A DNA stretch of 30,238 nt from DATARH01 sp963734125. Lineage in GTDB: Bacteria; Pseudomonadota; Alphaproteobacteria; ATCC43930; CGMCC-115725. Each line of letters begins with the position of its first letter. The first letter of the stretch is position 1. Positions 1 to 9,010 of this stretch are shown here, one piece after another. The stretch covers positions 1-30,238 of the forward strand of contig CAVTGB010000015.1 in the NCBI GenBank assembly GCA_963734125.1. The letters run 5' to 3'. Under the pieces are notes generated by a model that worked only from the letters and a program-made list of their open reading frames with translations, had not been told where the DNA came from and did no database searches. The position numbers and the translations under genes were made by a program.

Positions 1-125
1 TCAACCATCCTAGAGCAACCCTACGTCGCGTTGCATCACCCGGCGCGCACGCGGTGCAATTATCCCCTTGGCTGGCGCGGATTGGCTAGAATAGGCGTCA
101 GGGCCGAGCGGTCCCGGAGTCTCAC

Positions 126-1427
126 GTGCCGGAAGAGAGCGAACCGAACATTAGGCCGGCGCAACGGGCTGTCCGGCGGTGGCCGGCGCTGGCCCCGTTT
201 GTCTGGGTGTGGTTGCTGGGCGCCGCGGCGGCGGTCGGGCTGGCCGGCCTCCTCTTCGTCAGCCTCCCCTACGCGCCGTGGCCGCTGCGCGCCTCGGCCC
301 CGCGTACCACGACGGCACCGGCCGCCAACCCATCACCGGGACCCGCCGCGCCAGCCTCGACCGCGCCGTCCTACACGGTCTTCGCCTGGCGCGACGCTGC
401 CGGGGTGCTGCGCCGGGCCGGGATTGCGAGCGCGCGCTACGACGAGTTTGCCGCGGCTGCGCGGCGCCAGATCGCCTCCGACCGGCAGGCGCTGGCCGCG
501 GCGCGGGACAAGCGGCTGCGCGCCGAATTGGCCCCGATCTACGAGCAGATCGACCGGCGGGTCTCGGGGTACGCCGACTGGGTGTTCAACTGGTGGACGA
601 GCTGGATCCTCTTGGGCCGTACATTCGGGTGGACGTGGGAGGATCTGTCGACCGGCCCGCCGTTGAGCCTGCCCGACCGGGTCCAGGCACAGCTCGTCGC
701 CGCGGTGCGGCAGCAGTTTATCGGGCGGGTCCTGGAGCCGCCCGTGCTCGAGCCGAAGATCGACGCCGCCCTCCATGGCGCCCTCGTCGCGATGCGCGAG
801 GATCTGCGCGGCGACTGCGCGAAATATCAGCAATCCTTCGGCGACTTTGTCCGCCGCGAGGCGCGCCAGGTTGAACGCAACGACGCCACCCAAGGGTGGA
901 TCCCGGATGCGTCGTGGGCGCCCGGCGCCGCCACGTTTCAGCCGCTGTGCGATGGGGCCGGAGCAATCGACGAGGCGGCGTTGCGGGCCCAGTTTCCGGT
1001 GCTGCTCGAGCTCAAAACCGCCGACAGTCCGGTCAACGACGTAATCCTGCGGATGGCGCGCCCGTTCGCCACTAAGCTGATCAGCTTTGTGGTGCTGCCG
1101 GTGATCGTCGCCGCCATCCTCGGCGGCATCCTCCTACCCCTGTTCAGCCAGCTGCCCGGGTTGCTGGCGAATGTCGTCACCGGTGTGCTGACCGGCGCCT
1201 TCGGCGCGCTGATCATCGGGATTGCCGCGAGCGCCTCGGTCGATTGGGTGCTGAACCGCACCGACGCGACGCTGAACCGCGCCGGCTTCGAGGCCGGTGT
1301 GCGCAAGGCGATCGTCGCCGCGGAAGACGATTTCGAGGCTCGCGTGCTCGACGCCCAGCAGCGTCCGATCGACACTCAGATGCGGGCGCTGGCGACGGAA
1401 ATGGCCGGCCAGATCGCCCCGCCGTAG
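126..1427 (+). CDS. Unknown three-helix inner-membrane protein
   Basis: I do not recognise this 433-residue protein. The GTG start is supported by GGAG at 116-119, six bases upstream. A predicted membrane helix lies at about residues 24-46, followed by a Pro/Ala/Thr-rich linker (about 55-82), an Arg/Ala-rich helical stretch (about 95-145) and a tryptophan-rich amphipathic patch (DWVFNWWTSWILLG, 151-164). Two more hydrophobic segments (about 318-340 and 345-372) contain many Gly and Ala. The tail is charged and helical. Cys230 and Cys275 fall in the middle region, which would be periplasmic if the first helix is a signal anchor. The next gene is convergent, with 44 bases between the two stop codons. 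The frame is intact, unlike its neighbour. It is a real gene by length, codon pattern and start signal, but its function is open. Confidence 0.75.
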   Translation: MPEESEPNIRPAQRAVRRWPALAPFVWVWLLGAAAAVGLAGLLFVSLPYAPWPLRASAPRTTTAPAANPSPGPAAPASTAPSYTVFAWRDAAGVLRRAGIASARYDEFAAAARRQIASDRQALAAARDKRLRAELAPIYEQIDRRVSGYADWVFNWWTSWILLGRTFGWTWEDLSTGPPLSLPDRVQAQLVAAVRQQFIGRVLEPPVLEPKIDAALHGALVAMREDLRGDCAKYQQSFGDFVRREARQVERNDATQGWIPDASWAPGAATFQPLCDGAGAIDEAALRAQFPVLLELKTADSPVNDVILRMARPFATKLISFVVLPVIVAAILGGILLPLFSQLPGLLANVVTGVLTGAFGALIIGIAASASVDWVLNRTDATLNRAGFEAGVRKAIVAAEDDFEARVLDAQQRPIDTQMRALATEMAGQIAPP

Positions 1428-1471
1428 TGGCGCGCGACCGGGGGTCATCGCGCTGGACCGGATTGCCGGCT

Positions 1472-3112
1472 CTAATACTTGAGCTCCAAGATCAGCTCGG
1501 CGAGCGTTTCGGTGCGGCCGATGGCGCGGCCGGCCGGGCCGTTATCGGCGACGGAAGGCCTGGGCCGCCTGCTTCAAGCCGGCGCCGGGCACGGCAAACC
1601 CGAAGACACCGGTGAGGCCGAGCCAGTCGGTCGGCGTCCACTTTGCGTAGAGATCGAGTTCGTCGGCCGCATGGTGCGCGGTGATCCGCGGATCGTTGAA
1701 CTGGGCCGGGTGATCAAAGTCGAAATCTGTAGTAGATCGCCCCGACGTCGAGAAGATCGGGCAGCGGCGTCGATTTGAAATGCGCCATCTTCACGTTGAG
1801 GTTGCTGTTCGGACTGATGAACGCCCCGAAGATTTCGCCCATGGTCCAGCTGCCGAAACCGCGATCGCCACTGGCGGCGAAGAGCGGGTCGTAAGACTGC
1901 TTGACCCGGTCGTTGGGATTGGGATCGCCGCTGAAATGGGCGTAGCGCAGGTTGAGTTGCGGGGTCCAGGGCAGCGCCGAAAACCGGTAGCCCGGCTCGA
2001 CATACCAGGCGTCGGCGCTGACCCGCCGATTGGCGTCGTCGTTGCGCTCGAGGACGAACTGGCTGTACAGCAGGATGTCCGGGTCGACGCTCGAGGAACG
2101 CCCCTTGCAGATAGCCTGAATAGACGTTGAGGCCGTTGCGGTTGCCGTTGACGCTGAGCGTCGGTGACGCTTCGCCGACCGGAAAGCTGAAGGGTCCGGG
2201 CGTGCTGTCTGCGTCGTAAATATGGAAAAAATTGACCCCGGCGGTCCACACGTCCGCGGTCTCCTTCGTTGCCCGCGCCGCCGCGGTCTCCTGCGCCGCC
2301 TGGTTGGCCTCCTTCTCGCCGGCGGCCTTTACGCCCGAGAGTTCCGCGCCCGATTTGAACAGCGCCAGATCGAACCCGGCCACTTTTGTCTTCGGCTGGT
2401 CAAAGCCGTGCATCAGAATTCTGATCCGTTCGGGTCTCGAGATTGAACAGCTGGACGCGCACCGGCGCGCTGTTGACCTTGAGGATTGTCGCGTGGTCGA
2501 ACGAGGTGTGCGGCTGGAGCGTGAAAGCGGCGCGCCCGAACCCGTTGACGACGCCGCTGCCGATCAGGAAGGCGTCACCGACCACAAAGGATTGGCGGCC
2601 GGCTGAGAGGTCAATGGCGTCGTCGCCGAGCGAGGCGGTGAGGAGTTCGCCCGAATGCCAGCCGATGACGTAGTCTTCGAATTCGGCGTCTTGTGGGGCG
2701 TCGGAGGTCGTCGAGCGCGCGCCCTGGGAAGCGAGGCTCGATAGCGCGTCGCCCGAGCCGCGCGTCATCGAGCCGTCGGCGCTGACCACGCCATAGGTAT
2801 GGCCGAAACCGAAGAACGGCGTTTCGATCTCGGCAAAGGCCTTGGTATAGGCTTCGAACCAGTGTCCGCGTAGCCCGGCGCTGCCACGCCGGGAAGGGAC
2901 CGCCCAGCGGGCGCCCGCGAATTGATGTCGCCGGCACCGAAATCGACGTCGTTGGCGCCAAAGACACCGAATCCGGCGTGCATGCCGACGACGAGTTTGT
3001 AGCCGTCCTCGTCGTACACCGTCTCGTTGGCGGCGGTCGGGCCGGCAGCCGCCGTGAGGGCGAGAGCGGCAATAAGGTTCAGGCCCCATCGTCGAGGCTG
3101 CAATCGATCCAT
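1472..3112 (-). CDS. Outer-membrane channel, alginate-export-like family (frameshifted)
   Basis: A beta-barrel porin-like protein of about 545 residues when its pieces are rejoined. It starts at ATG 3112 with a signal peptide (LNLIAALALTAAAGPTAANE). The rest has alternating aromatic and polar segments, such as WFEAYTKAFAEIETPFFGFG, YRFSALPWTPQLNLRYAHF, and the late stretch ADELDLYAKWTPTDWLGLTG. It ends LAELILELKY, an aromatic-terminated last strand as expected for barrel insertion. The late segments resemble the alginate export (AlgE-like) family; this is family-level recognition only and the substrate is unknown. In this sequence the frame changes near 2880-2930, 2405-2425, 2085-2110, 1725-1735 and 1540-1560, so no single frame encodes it. 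No in-frame nonsense codon interrupts the pieces, which favours assembly indels over decay. It is last in the minus-strand run, 49 bases after the small Gly-rich gene. Confidence 0.6.
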
Positions 3113-3161
3113 TAGCGCACGCTGACGAGGCGACCCGGCAGCGCCTGCCACCGGCGCCGTT

Positions 3162-3530
3162 TTAGTCCGCAGCGGCCGAGAATGCCGCCGTACGCAATCC
3201 GGGCTGGCGCCCATCGGAGTAGCCGATCAATTGGAACTTGGGGCGCGGCTGATCGGTGAAATTCATTTTCATCTTGCCGCCGGCGCTGCCGCCGTCGCGG
3301 CTCATCGCGGCGGTATACCACCAGTCGCCGATCGCACCGCCGCCGATGACGCCGATCGTCGTCGCCGCGACACCGGTGAAGTAATAATAGCCGACGGCGC
3401 CCCCGATCGCGGCGCCCACGATCGTCGAGGCGATGGCGCCCGGGGTCAGCCCGCCCTCCTGCGCCGCGGCCTCTCGCGGAGCGGCGCCGATCAGAGCAAG
3501 CGTAACGGCCGCAACGGCCAAGGTTTTCAT
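3162..3530 (-). CDS. Small exported glycine-rich membrane protein
   Basis: A 122-residue protein with a signal peptide (MKTLAVAAVTLALIGAAPREAAAQ). A glycine-rich membrane stretch follows (about residues 30-70) with GxxxG-type spacing (IVGAAIGGAVGYYY, IGVIGGGAIGDWWY). The C-terminal half is polar and basic. Such glycine patterns pack tightly between helices, as in glycine-zipper proteins, but no specific family is clear. The hydrophobic core ending in WWY matches the protein at 26525-26902, which has GGVVGGLAALWWY, so the two look like distant paralogs. The start is well supported by an AAGGAGG ribosome site. It lies between the Sel1 gene (61 bases) and the porin gene on the same strand. Function unknown. 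Confidence 0.72.
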   Translation of the reverse strand: MKTLAVAAVTLALIGAAPREAAAQEGGLTPGAIASTIVGAAIGGAVGYYYFTGVAATTIGVIGGGAIGDWWYTAAMSRDGGSAGGKMKMNFTDQPRPKFQLIGYSDGRQPGLRTAAFSAAAD

Positions 3531-3536
3531 CAGGTT

Positions 3537-3543
3537 CCTCCTT
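3537..3543 (-). promoter_or_regulatory. Strong ribosome binding site
   Basis: On the minus strand this reads AAGGAGG, a perfect anti-Shine-Dalgarno match six bases before the ATG at 3530. It fixes the start of the small Gly-rich protein and is the best ribosome site I found in the window. Confidence 0.8.
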
Positions 3544-3590
3544 TGAGGGAGCGCAGATCATTGGGTCTAACACGGATGCTCGGCGCATGA

Positions 3591-4238
3591 TCAAACGTCG
3601 ATAACGCCATAGATCCGGCCGCCTCGGACTAGCGGTCCCGCGGTCGGCGACCAGTCGCGGGCGGCCGTCTGCGCCTGGGCAATCTGGGTTGCGGTCATCT
3701 TCGCCGCGACCGCTTCGCGCAGCTCGCCACGGCATTACGCAGGGTCCCCCGGCGGCAGTCGCGCGGCGGCCAGGTTGAGCCACATGTGCGCGGCGATCAG
3801 ATCGCGCGCGACGCCGAGCCCGTTGAAATACAAGGAGGCCGAGGCGATATTGCGCCGCGGGCACACCGCGATCGGCGGCCATGCGATACCACCGCGCCGC
3901 TTCGCCGTAATCCTGCGGCGACGACGATACCCCAATTCATAACAGACGCCGAGCTGATATTGCGCGAGGCCAACCCCGGCGGTTGCGGCTTCGCGCAGCC
4001 ACTTCAAGCCCTGCGCGCTGTCGCGCGCCACCCCTTCGCCGGACAGATACATGCGCGCCAACGCGTATTGCGCCGAAGGCGCGCCGCCCGCGGCGGCGGG
4101 AGCGAGTTCGCGATAGGCGGCGGCATAATCACCGCGGTCATAAGCAGACAGCCCGTCGTCAAGACCGGCAACCGCCGACGCGGTCACTCCGGTCGCGATC
4201 AGCGTCCCGAGGATCAGGCGCTTCGTCGTTGTCGGCAT
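3591..4238 (-). CDS. Exported Sel1-repeat protein (frameshifted)
   Basis: A periplasmic Sel1-like (TPR-related) solenoid of about 215 residues. The N-terminus is a signal peptide (about residues 1-24). Repeats follow: AQYALARMYLSGEGVA, then AQYQLGVCYELGYG, then AAQYRLG plus LYFNGLGVARDLIAAHMWLN. These have the Sel1 spacing of Ala, Leu and Gly-x-Gly-Val. Sel1 proteins are protein-protein adaptors, often in envelope regulation. The frame shifts near 3905-3915 and again near 3835-3845. A stop at about 3735 is bypassed by a further pair of shifts (about 3740 and 3720), after which the frame runs to TGA at 3591 and ends GRIYGVIDV. The C-terminal extension is therefore an inference; the shortest reading ends at 3735. 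It lies 51 bases after the SPFH gene on the same strand. Confidence 0.6.
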
Positions 4239-4289
4239 GATCGCGCTCGAGGTTCCGGCGGGCGGGGCGGATCGGACAGAACTCGTGCG

Positions 4290-5069
4290 TCACCCGGCAT
4301 AGCCATCCTTGCCGCGCCCGAGCCCCAGCGCACCGGCCAGTTCCATCGGCAGTGGGAACACGATCGTCGAGCTCTTGTCGCCGGCGATGCTCTGCAGCGC
4401 GAGGAGCGAGCGCAACTGCATTGCCTGCGGCCATCCGGCGAGGATCTCGCCGGCTTGCCGCAACCGATCGGCGGCTTGCAGCTCGCCCTCCGCGTCGATC
4501 ACCTTGGCGCGCCGGTTGCGCTCGGCCTCCGCCTGGCGGGCGATCGCGCGGATCATGTTCTCGGCCAGGTCGACGTTCTTGATCTCGACATTGAGCACGT
4601 TGATCCCCCAGGAATGATAATGCTCATCGAGGATCGACTGGATGTTGTCGTTGATCTGCTTGCGTTCGGCCAGCATCGCGTCGAGATCGTGTTCGCCGAG
4701 ATACCGAGCGCAGCGTGGTTTGGGCGAGCTGGCTGGTCGCCTCTTCGAAATCCTCGACCTGGATGATCGCTTCGTCGGGCCGGCTGACGCGGTAGTAGAT
4801 GACGGCGCTCACTTTGACCGACACATTGTCGCGCGAGATGACATCCTGAACCGGGACCGCAAGGACCCGCACCCGCAGATCGACCCGCACCGCGTTCTGG
4901 AACAACGGCACGACGAAGACGAGGCCAGGTCCCTTGACCCCGGCGAACCGGCCGAGGGTGAAGACGACAAAGCGCTCGTATTCGCGCAACGCCGAGATCC
5001 CCAATAGGCGATGCCGAGGACAAGCACGCCGGCGAGCACGATCACAAAGGAGCTGTTGGTGCTGAACAT
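4290..5069 (-). CDS. SPFH/band-7 (stomatin, slipin-type) membrane protein (frameshifted)
   Basis: A stomatin/slipin-family protein of about 258 residues, the usual length. An N-terminal hydrophobic anchor (SSFVIVLAGVLVLGIAY) is followed by the SPFH domain with REYERFVVFTLGRF, GPGLVFVVPLFQ and RDNVSVKVSAVIYYRV. A helical stretch contains AERKQINDNIQSILDEH, GINVLNVEIKNVDL and an Ala/Glu/Arg-rich coiled coil (ARQAEAERNRRAKVIDAEGE). Family members oligomerise into membrane microdomains and often partner with NfeD-type proteases; no NfeD is nearby. The frame breaks near 5000-5010, at a GGGG run, and near 4690-4710. Both joins are unambiguous because the family sequence continues across them. The upstream neighbour is the five-helix membrane protein (39 bases), a plausible partner. 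Confidence 0.85.
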
Positions 5070-5108
5070 CGAAACCTTCCCTTGCTCCAGGGCGCCGCCC
5101 GACGACAG

Positions 5109-5726
5109 TCATGATCGCACCGCGTGCTTCGCCCGCCCCCGGTAGTATTGGAACATCACGACAGCCAGCGCGATCGTCCAAAAATTCAGCAAGTACAGAG
5201 ACCACAACAACAAGCAGATCGCGTAGATCGTGAGATAGGAGACGAATGCCGCCAACGCCACACCGAAGAGCGCCGCCCGCCGCGCCGTCGCGCCATGCCA
5301 AAAGAAAAACGGTGCGCCAACCGTCGCCACCACCAAAGCGGCGACAATGGCGATCATGACCATAAAGGGTGCGCTGGCGACATGGCCGGCCGGGTCGTCG
5401 ACCAGGGTGCCGATGCCATAGTTCAACGGATTGGCGCGATCGCCGAGGAACTGCCACAGTGACAGATTCCAGGGACTTTGCGGAATGAACAGCGCGTAGG
5501 GGTCGAAGTAACGCCGGTCGTAGCGCGCGTACAGGAGGGCGATGCCGACCGCGATCCCAAGCAATTTGGTGAGCCCGGTGACGAGCGGCACCTCGAAAAA
5601 ATCCTCGGGCGGCATTCTTCGCGCAAGGCGGCCGGCCAGTTTGGTGGCGGCAATCGGGAGGGTTATGACGAGCGTGATCTCAAGTACGGCACGGACCATC
5701 GCCACGAGGCCGCCGATCAGGCTCAT
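5109..5726 (-). CDS. Five-helix inner-membrane protein of unknown function
   Basis: A 205-residue integral membrane protein with hydrophobic segments at about 8-30, 48-68, 118-143, 150-175 and 177-196. A cytoplasmic loop with a basic cluster (KLAGRLARRMPPEDFFEVP) follows the first helix. The second loop is aromatic and Tyr/Asp-rich (YARYDRRYFDPYALF). It ends with a basic tail (YYRGRAKHAVRS). I do not recognise a family. It directly precedes the SPFH gene on the same strand, so the two are probably co-transcribed and may work together. The frame is intact, and 152 bases separate it from the end of the RND permease. Confidence 0.72.
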   Translation of the reverse strand: MSLIGGLVAMVRAVLEITLVITLPIAATKLAGRLARRMPPEDFFEVPLVTGLTKLLGIAVGIALLYARYDRRYFDPYALFIPQSPWNLSLWQFLGDRANPLNYGIGTLVDDPAGHVASAPFMVMIAIVAALVVATVGAPFFFWHGATARRAALFGVALAAFVSYLTIYAICLLLWSLYLLNFWTIALAVVMFQYYRGRAKHAVRS

Positions 5727-5878
5727 CGCCGTCCGGCGCAGCCTCGCCGATATGCCGCCCCCTCCCCCGCCGCAGGCTGCTCCTTACCGAGCGCCCAGGC
5801 GACGAGGGGGTAGACGCGGGCAAAACGGCGTACAGGAATTGAATTTCGCCTCGCCAAAGCCATTCATCTCCGGATCGC

Positions 5879-8800
5879 CTAATACGCTTCCGATCCAAGC
5901 CCAGCCTCGCGCTGCTGGGTAAGCGCAGTCAACGGCCGCTCTCCGAACCGCAAGAACAGGATCGGCGTCATCATCGCATCCAATAAGGTGGCGCTGATCA
6001 GCCCGCCGAAAATGACGAGCGCCACCGGCGACAGGATCTCCTTGCCCGGCTGATCGCCGCCGAGCATCAGCGGTATGAGGGCGAAGCCGGCAGAGAGCGC
6101 GGTCATCAGAACCGGCGTCATCCGCTCGAGACTGCCCCGCACGATCATCTTGCGGCCGAAGGTCTCGCCTTCATAGAGCACCAGATTGATGTAGTGACTG
6201 ATCTTGAGAATACCGTTACGCGTGCTGATCCCCGCGAGGGTGATGAAGCCGATCATCGTCGCCAAGGACAGAGTGCCGCCGACAATCCACAGAGCGGCGA
6301 TGCTGCCGATCAGCGCCAGCGGCACATTGACCATCACGATCAGCGACAGGACGACCGAGTGGTAGCGCGTGTAAAGAATGGCGAAAATCAGCATCAGCGA
6401 AATCAGCGACAGGATCGCAATGTGCTTGGTGGCAGCCTCCTGGGCGGCATAATTGCCTTCGACGCCGACCGAGTATCCAGGAGGAACGTGCATCTGCGCG
6501 ATCTGCTGTTCGATGCCGCGGGTGATCGCCGCCATGTCGGACCCGTTGGTGTTGGCGAGGATCGCGATGCGACGCAGGCCGTTGTCGCGGATGATCTGGT
6601 TGGGCCCGTCGGTATCGTGGATTTCGGCAAGCTGCTGCAGCTGCACATGCCCGACCGGCGTATCGACGAGCAAGAGTGCGCAGCGCCGCACTCGTCCGGT
6701 CGGCGTCATCGAGGCGGATCAGAATGTCGTAGCGCCGGTTCTCGTCGACGACCTCGGAGACGACCCGCCCCGCCGACAGCGTCTCCAGGAGCCGCGTCAG
6801 CTGCGCCGGGGTGACGCCGTAGATCGCGCGCCGCCTCGGGGTCGATGCGCACGTGCAGCTGGGGAATGCGCGCCTGGGCCTCGACCTTGAGGTCGGTCAG
6901 ACCCGGAACCTGGGTCAGGCGGCCGCGCAGTTCCTCGGCGAGCTTGGTCAGCGTACCCAGATCGTTCGCCATAGATCTTGACCGCGAGTTGCGAGGGGAG
7001 ACCGGTCATCACGAAATTGATTCGGTGGGTCAGCGGCTGGCTGATGTAGACCGTCCCCGGCAACGCGCTGAGGTGATCGCGGATGTCCTGCAAGACCGCC
7101 GGGAGCGGGCGCTTCGACGAGCGCAAGTCGACGTCGATCTCGGTTTGGTAGATGCCGTCGGCGTGGAGATCCAATTCCGCCCGCCCGGTGCGCCGTCCGA
7201 CCGACTGGACCTCGGGAACCTCGAGCAGCAGCTTCTCGGCCGCCGTGCCCATGCGGTTCGACTCGACGAGCGAGATGCCGGGCTGGAAGGTCAGCTCGAC
7301 CATGTACATGCCTTCATTGAGCGGCGGCAGGAAGGCACGCGGCAGGTAGGTGGCCGCTCCGCCCGCGGCGACAACGCCAACGAGCGCTGCCGCCATCAGG
7401 ACGAGCTGGTGCTCAAAAGCCCAGGTCAAGAGCCGCTCGTTCTGCCGCTTCAGCACGCGCACCAGCGCCGAATCGCCGTGGCGCATCCGCTTCATCTGCG
7501 GCAGCAGGTAATAGGCCAGGACCGGGGTCAGTGTGATCGAGGTGATCAGGCTGGCGAGGATCGACACGATATAAGTGATCGCCAGGGGCGTGAACATCAG
7601 CCCCTCGATGCCGGGCAGCGAAAACAGCGGGAAGAAGACGAGGAGAACAATCAGCGTCGCATAGAAGATGCCGGACCGCACCTCGACCGTGGCGTCGGCG
7701 ATAACCCCCAGGACGGCTCGCGGCTGCGCGAGCGCACGATTGAGGCGCAGACGGCGATAGGTGTTTTCGACGCCGACCACCGCGTCATCGACCAATTCCC
7801 CGATCGCGATGGCCAAGCCCCCCAGCGTCATCGTGTTGATCGTCAGCCCGGCGATCCAGAAGACCAGTATGGTGATAAAGATCGAGATCGGGATCGCGGT
7901 CAGGGAAATAATTGTCGTGCGGAAATTCAAGAGGAACACAAACAGGATCACCGCGACCACCGCGGCCGCTTCGAACAGCACGTGTTCAAGCGTGTTGATC
8001 GAGGTCTCGATAAATTTTTTCTGTTCGAAAACAATATGGTCGGCGTGGACGCCTGGCGGCAAGAAGGGCCGCATGTCTACGAGCGCCTGCTCTATCCTGT
8101 TGGTCAATTCGAGCGTGTTGACCCCGGGTTGTTTCTGGACGCGCAGCAGGACTGCGGGCTTCCCCATGAACCCGGCATCGCCCTGCTTAACGCGCGGCTC
8201 AAACGCGACCTTGGCCACCTGCTGCAAGAGGATCGGCCGTCCGTCCTTATTGGCCACCACCAGATGGCGGGCCCCGTCGACCAGCTCGTCGGTTCCCTGG
8301 GTGCGCGCAAGGTTCATGATCAGATAGCGGCGGCCGTACTGATCGACCGAGTCGCCGCCGGTATTGGTGTTATAGGCGGTCAACGCCTGCTCGACCTGGT
8401 CGACCGTCACATTGAGGAAATCGAGTCGCCGAGGATCGGGGGTGACGCGCAACTGCCGTACGTCGCCGCCCATCGGCAGCACCTGCGAGACGCCCAGGAT
8501 CGCCATCAGCCGGGGCCGGATGTACCAGTCGGCAACATCACGCAGCGCCATCATGTCGCCGGTGTCGGAAGACATCGCGATAATCAGGATTTCACCCATG
8601 ACCGACGATATCGGCCCCATTTCCGGCAGCGCGTTGTTAGGAAGCTGCTCGCGCACCTGGACCAGCCGTTCGGTGACCAGCTGGCGGTTGCGATAGGTGT
8701 CGGTCCCGAGCTCGAAATCGAGCATGACGATCGACAGGCTCGAGCTGGAGATCGAGCGCACCCGTTCGACCCCTTTGAGCCCCGACATCGCCGTCTCGAG

Positions 8801-9004
8801 CGGGAAGGTGATGCGGCGTTCGACCTCTTCGGGCGCGAGCCCCTGGCCTTCGGTGATGATCGAAACGGTCGACCGGTCGATTTCCGGCAGCACGTCGACC
8901 GGAACCCGCTGCAATTCAAGAATGCCGGCGATAATCAAGACGGCCGTGCCGCACAACACGAAAATCCGGTGCGTCAGGCTGCGTCGAATGAGGAAGGCGA
9001 ACAT
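5879..9004 (-). CDS. Heavy-metal RND efflux permease, CzcA/CusA type (frameshifted)
   Basis: The inner-membrane proton-driven pump subunit of a tripartite metal exporter. Rejoined length is about 1040 residues, normal for the family. The N-terminal part is intact to about residue 675: helix 1 (about 12-32), VPVDVLPEIDRSTVSI, then VILFVFLLNFRTTIISLTA. The transmembrane-4 motif GELVDDAVVGVEN (about 402-414) carries the paired aspartates Asp406 and Asp407 expected in the proton relay. The C-terminal part contains NGSDMAAITRGIEQQIAQM, PPGYSVGVEGNYAAQE, and GFITLAGISTRNGILK in a late helix. The frame shifts near 6965-6985, 6820-6840 and 6690-6710, all in the second porter region. The gene starts six bases after the stop of the membrane-fusion gene, so the two form an operon. 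No outer-membrane TolC/CzcC factor is present. Substrate is not certain; copper or a divalent cation is likely. Confidence 0.9.
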
Positions 9005-9010
9005 GAGGTG

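Noticed and set aside
61..125. Candidate promoter TTGGCT...TAGAAT before the first gene
   Set aside because: The spacing between the boxes is only 13 bases, too short for a sigma-70-type promoter.
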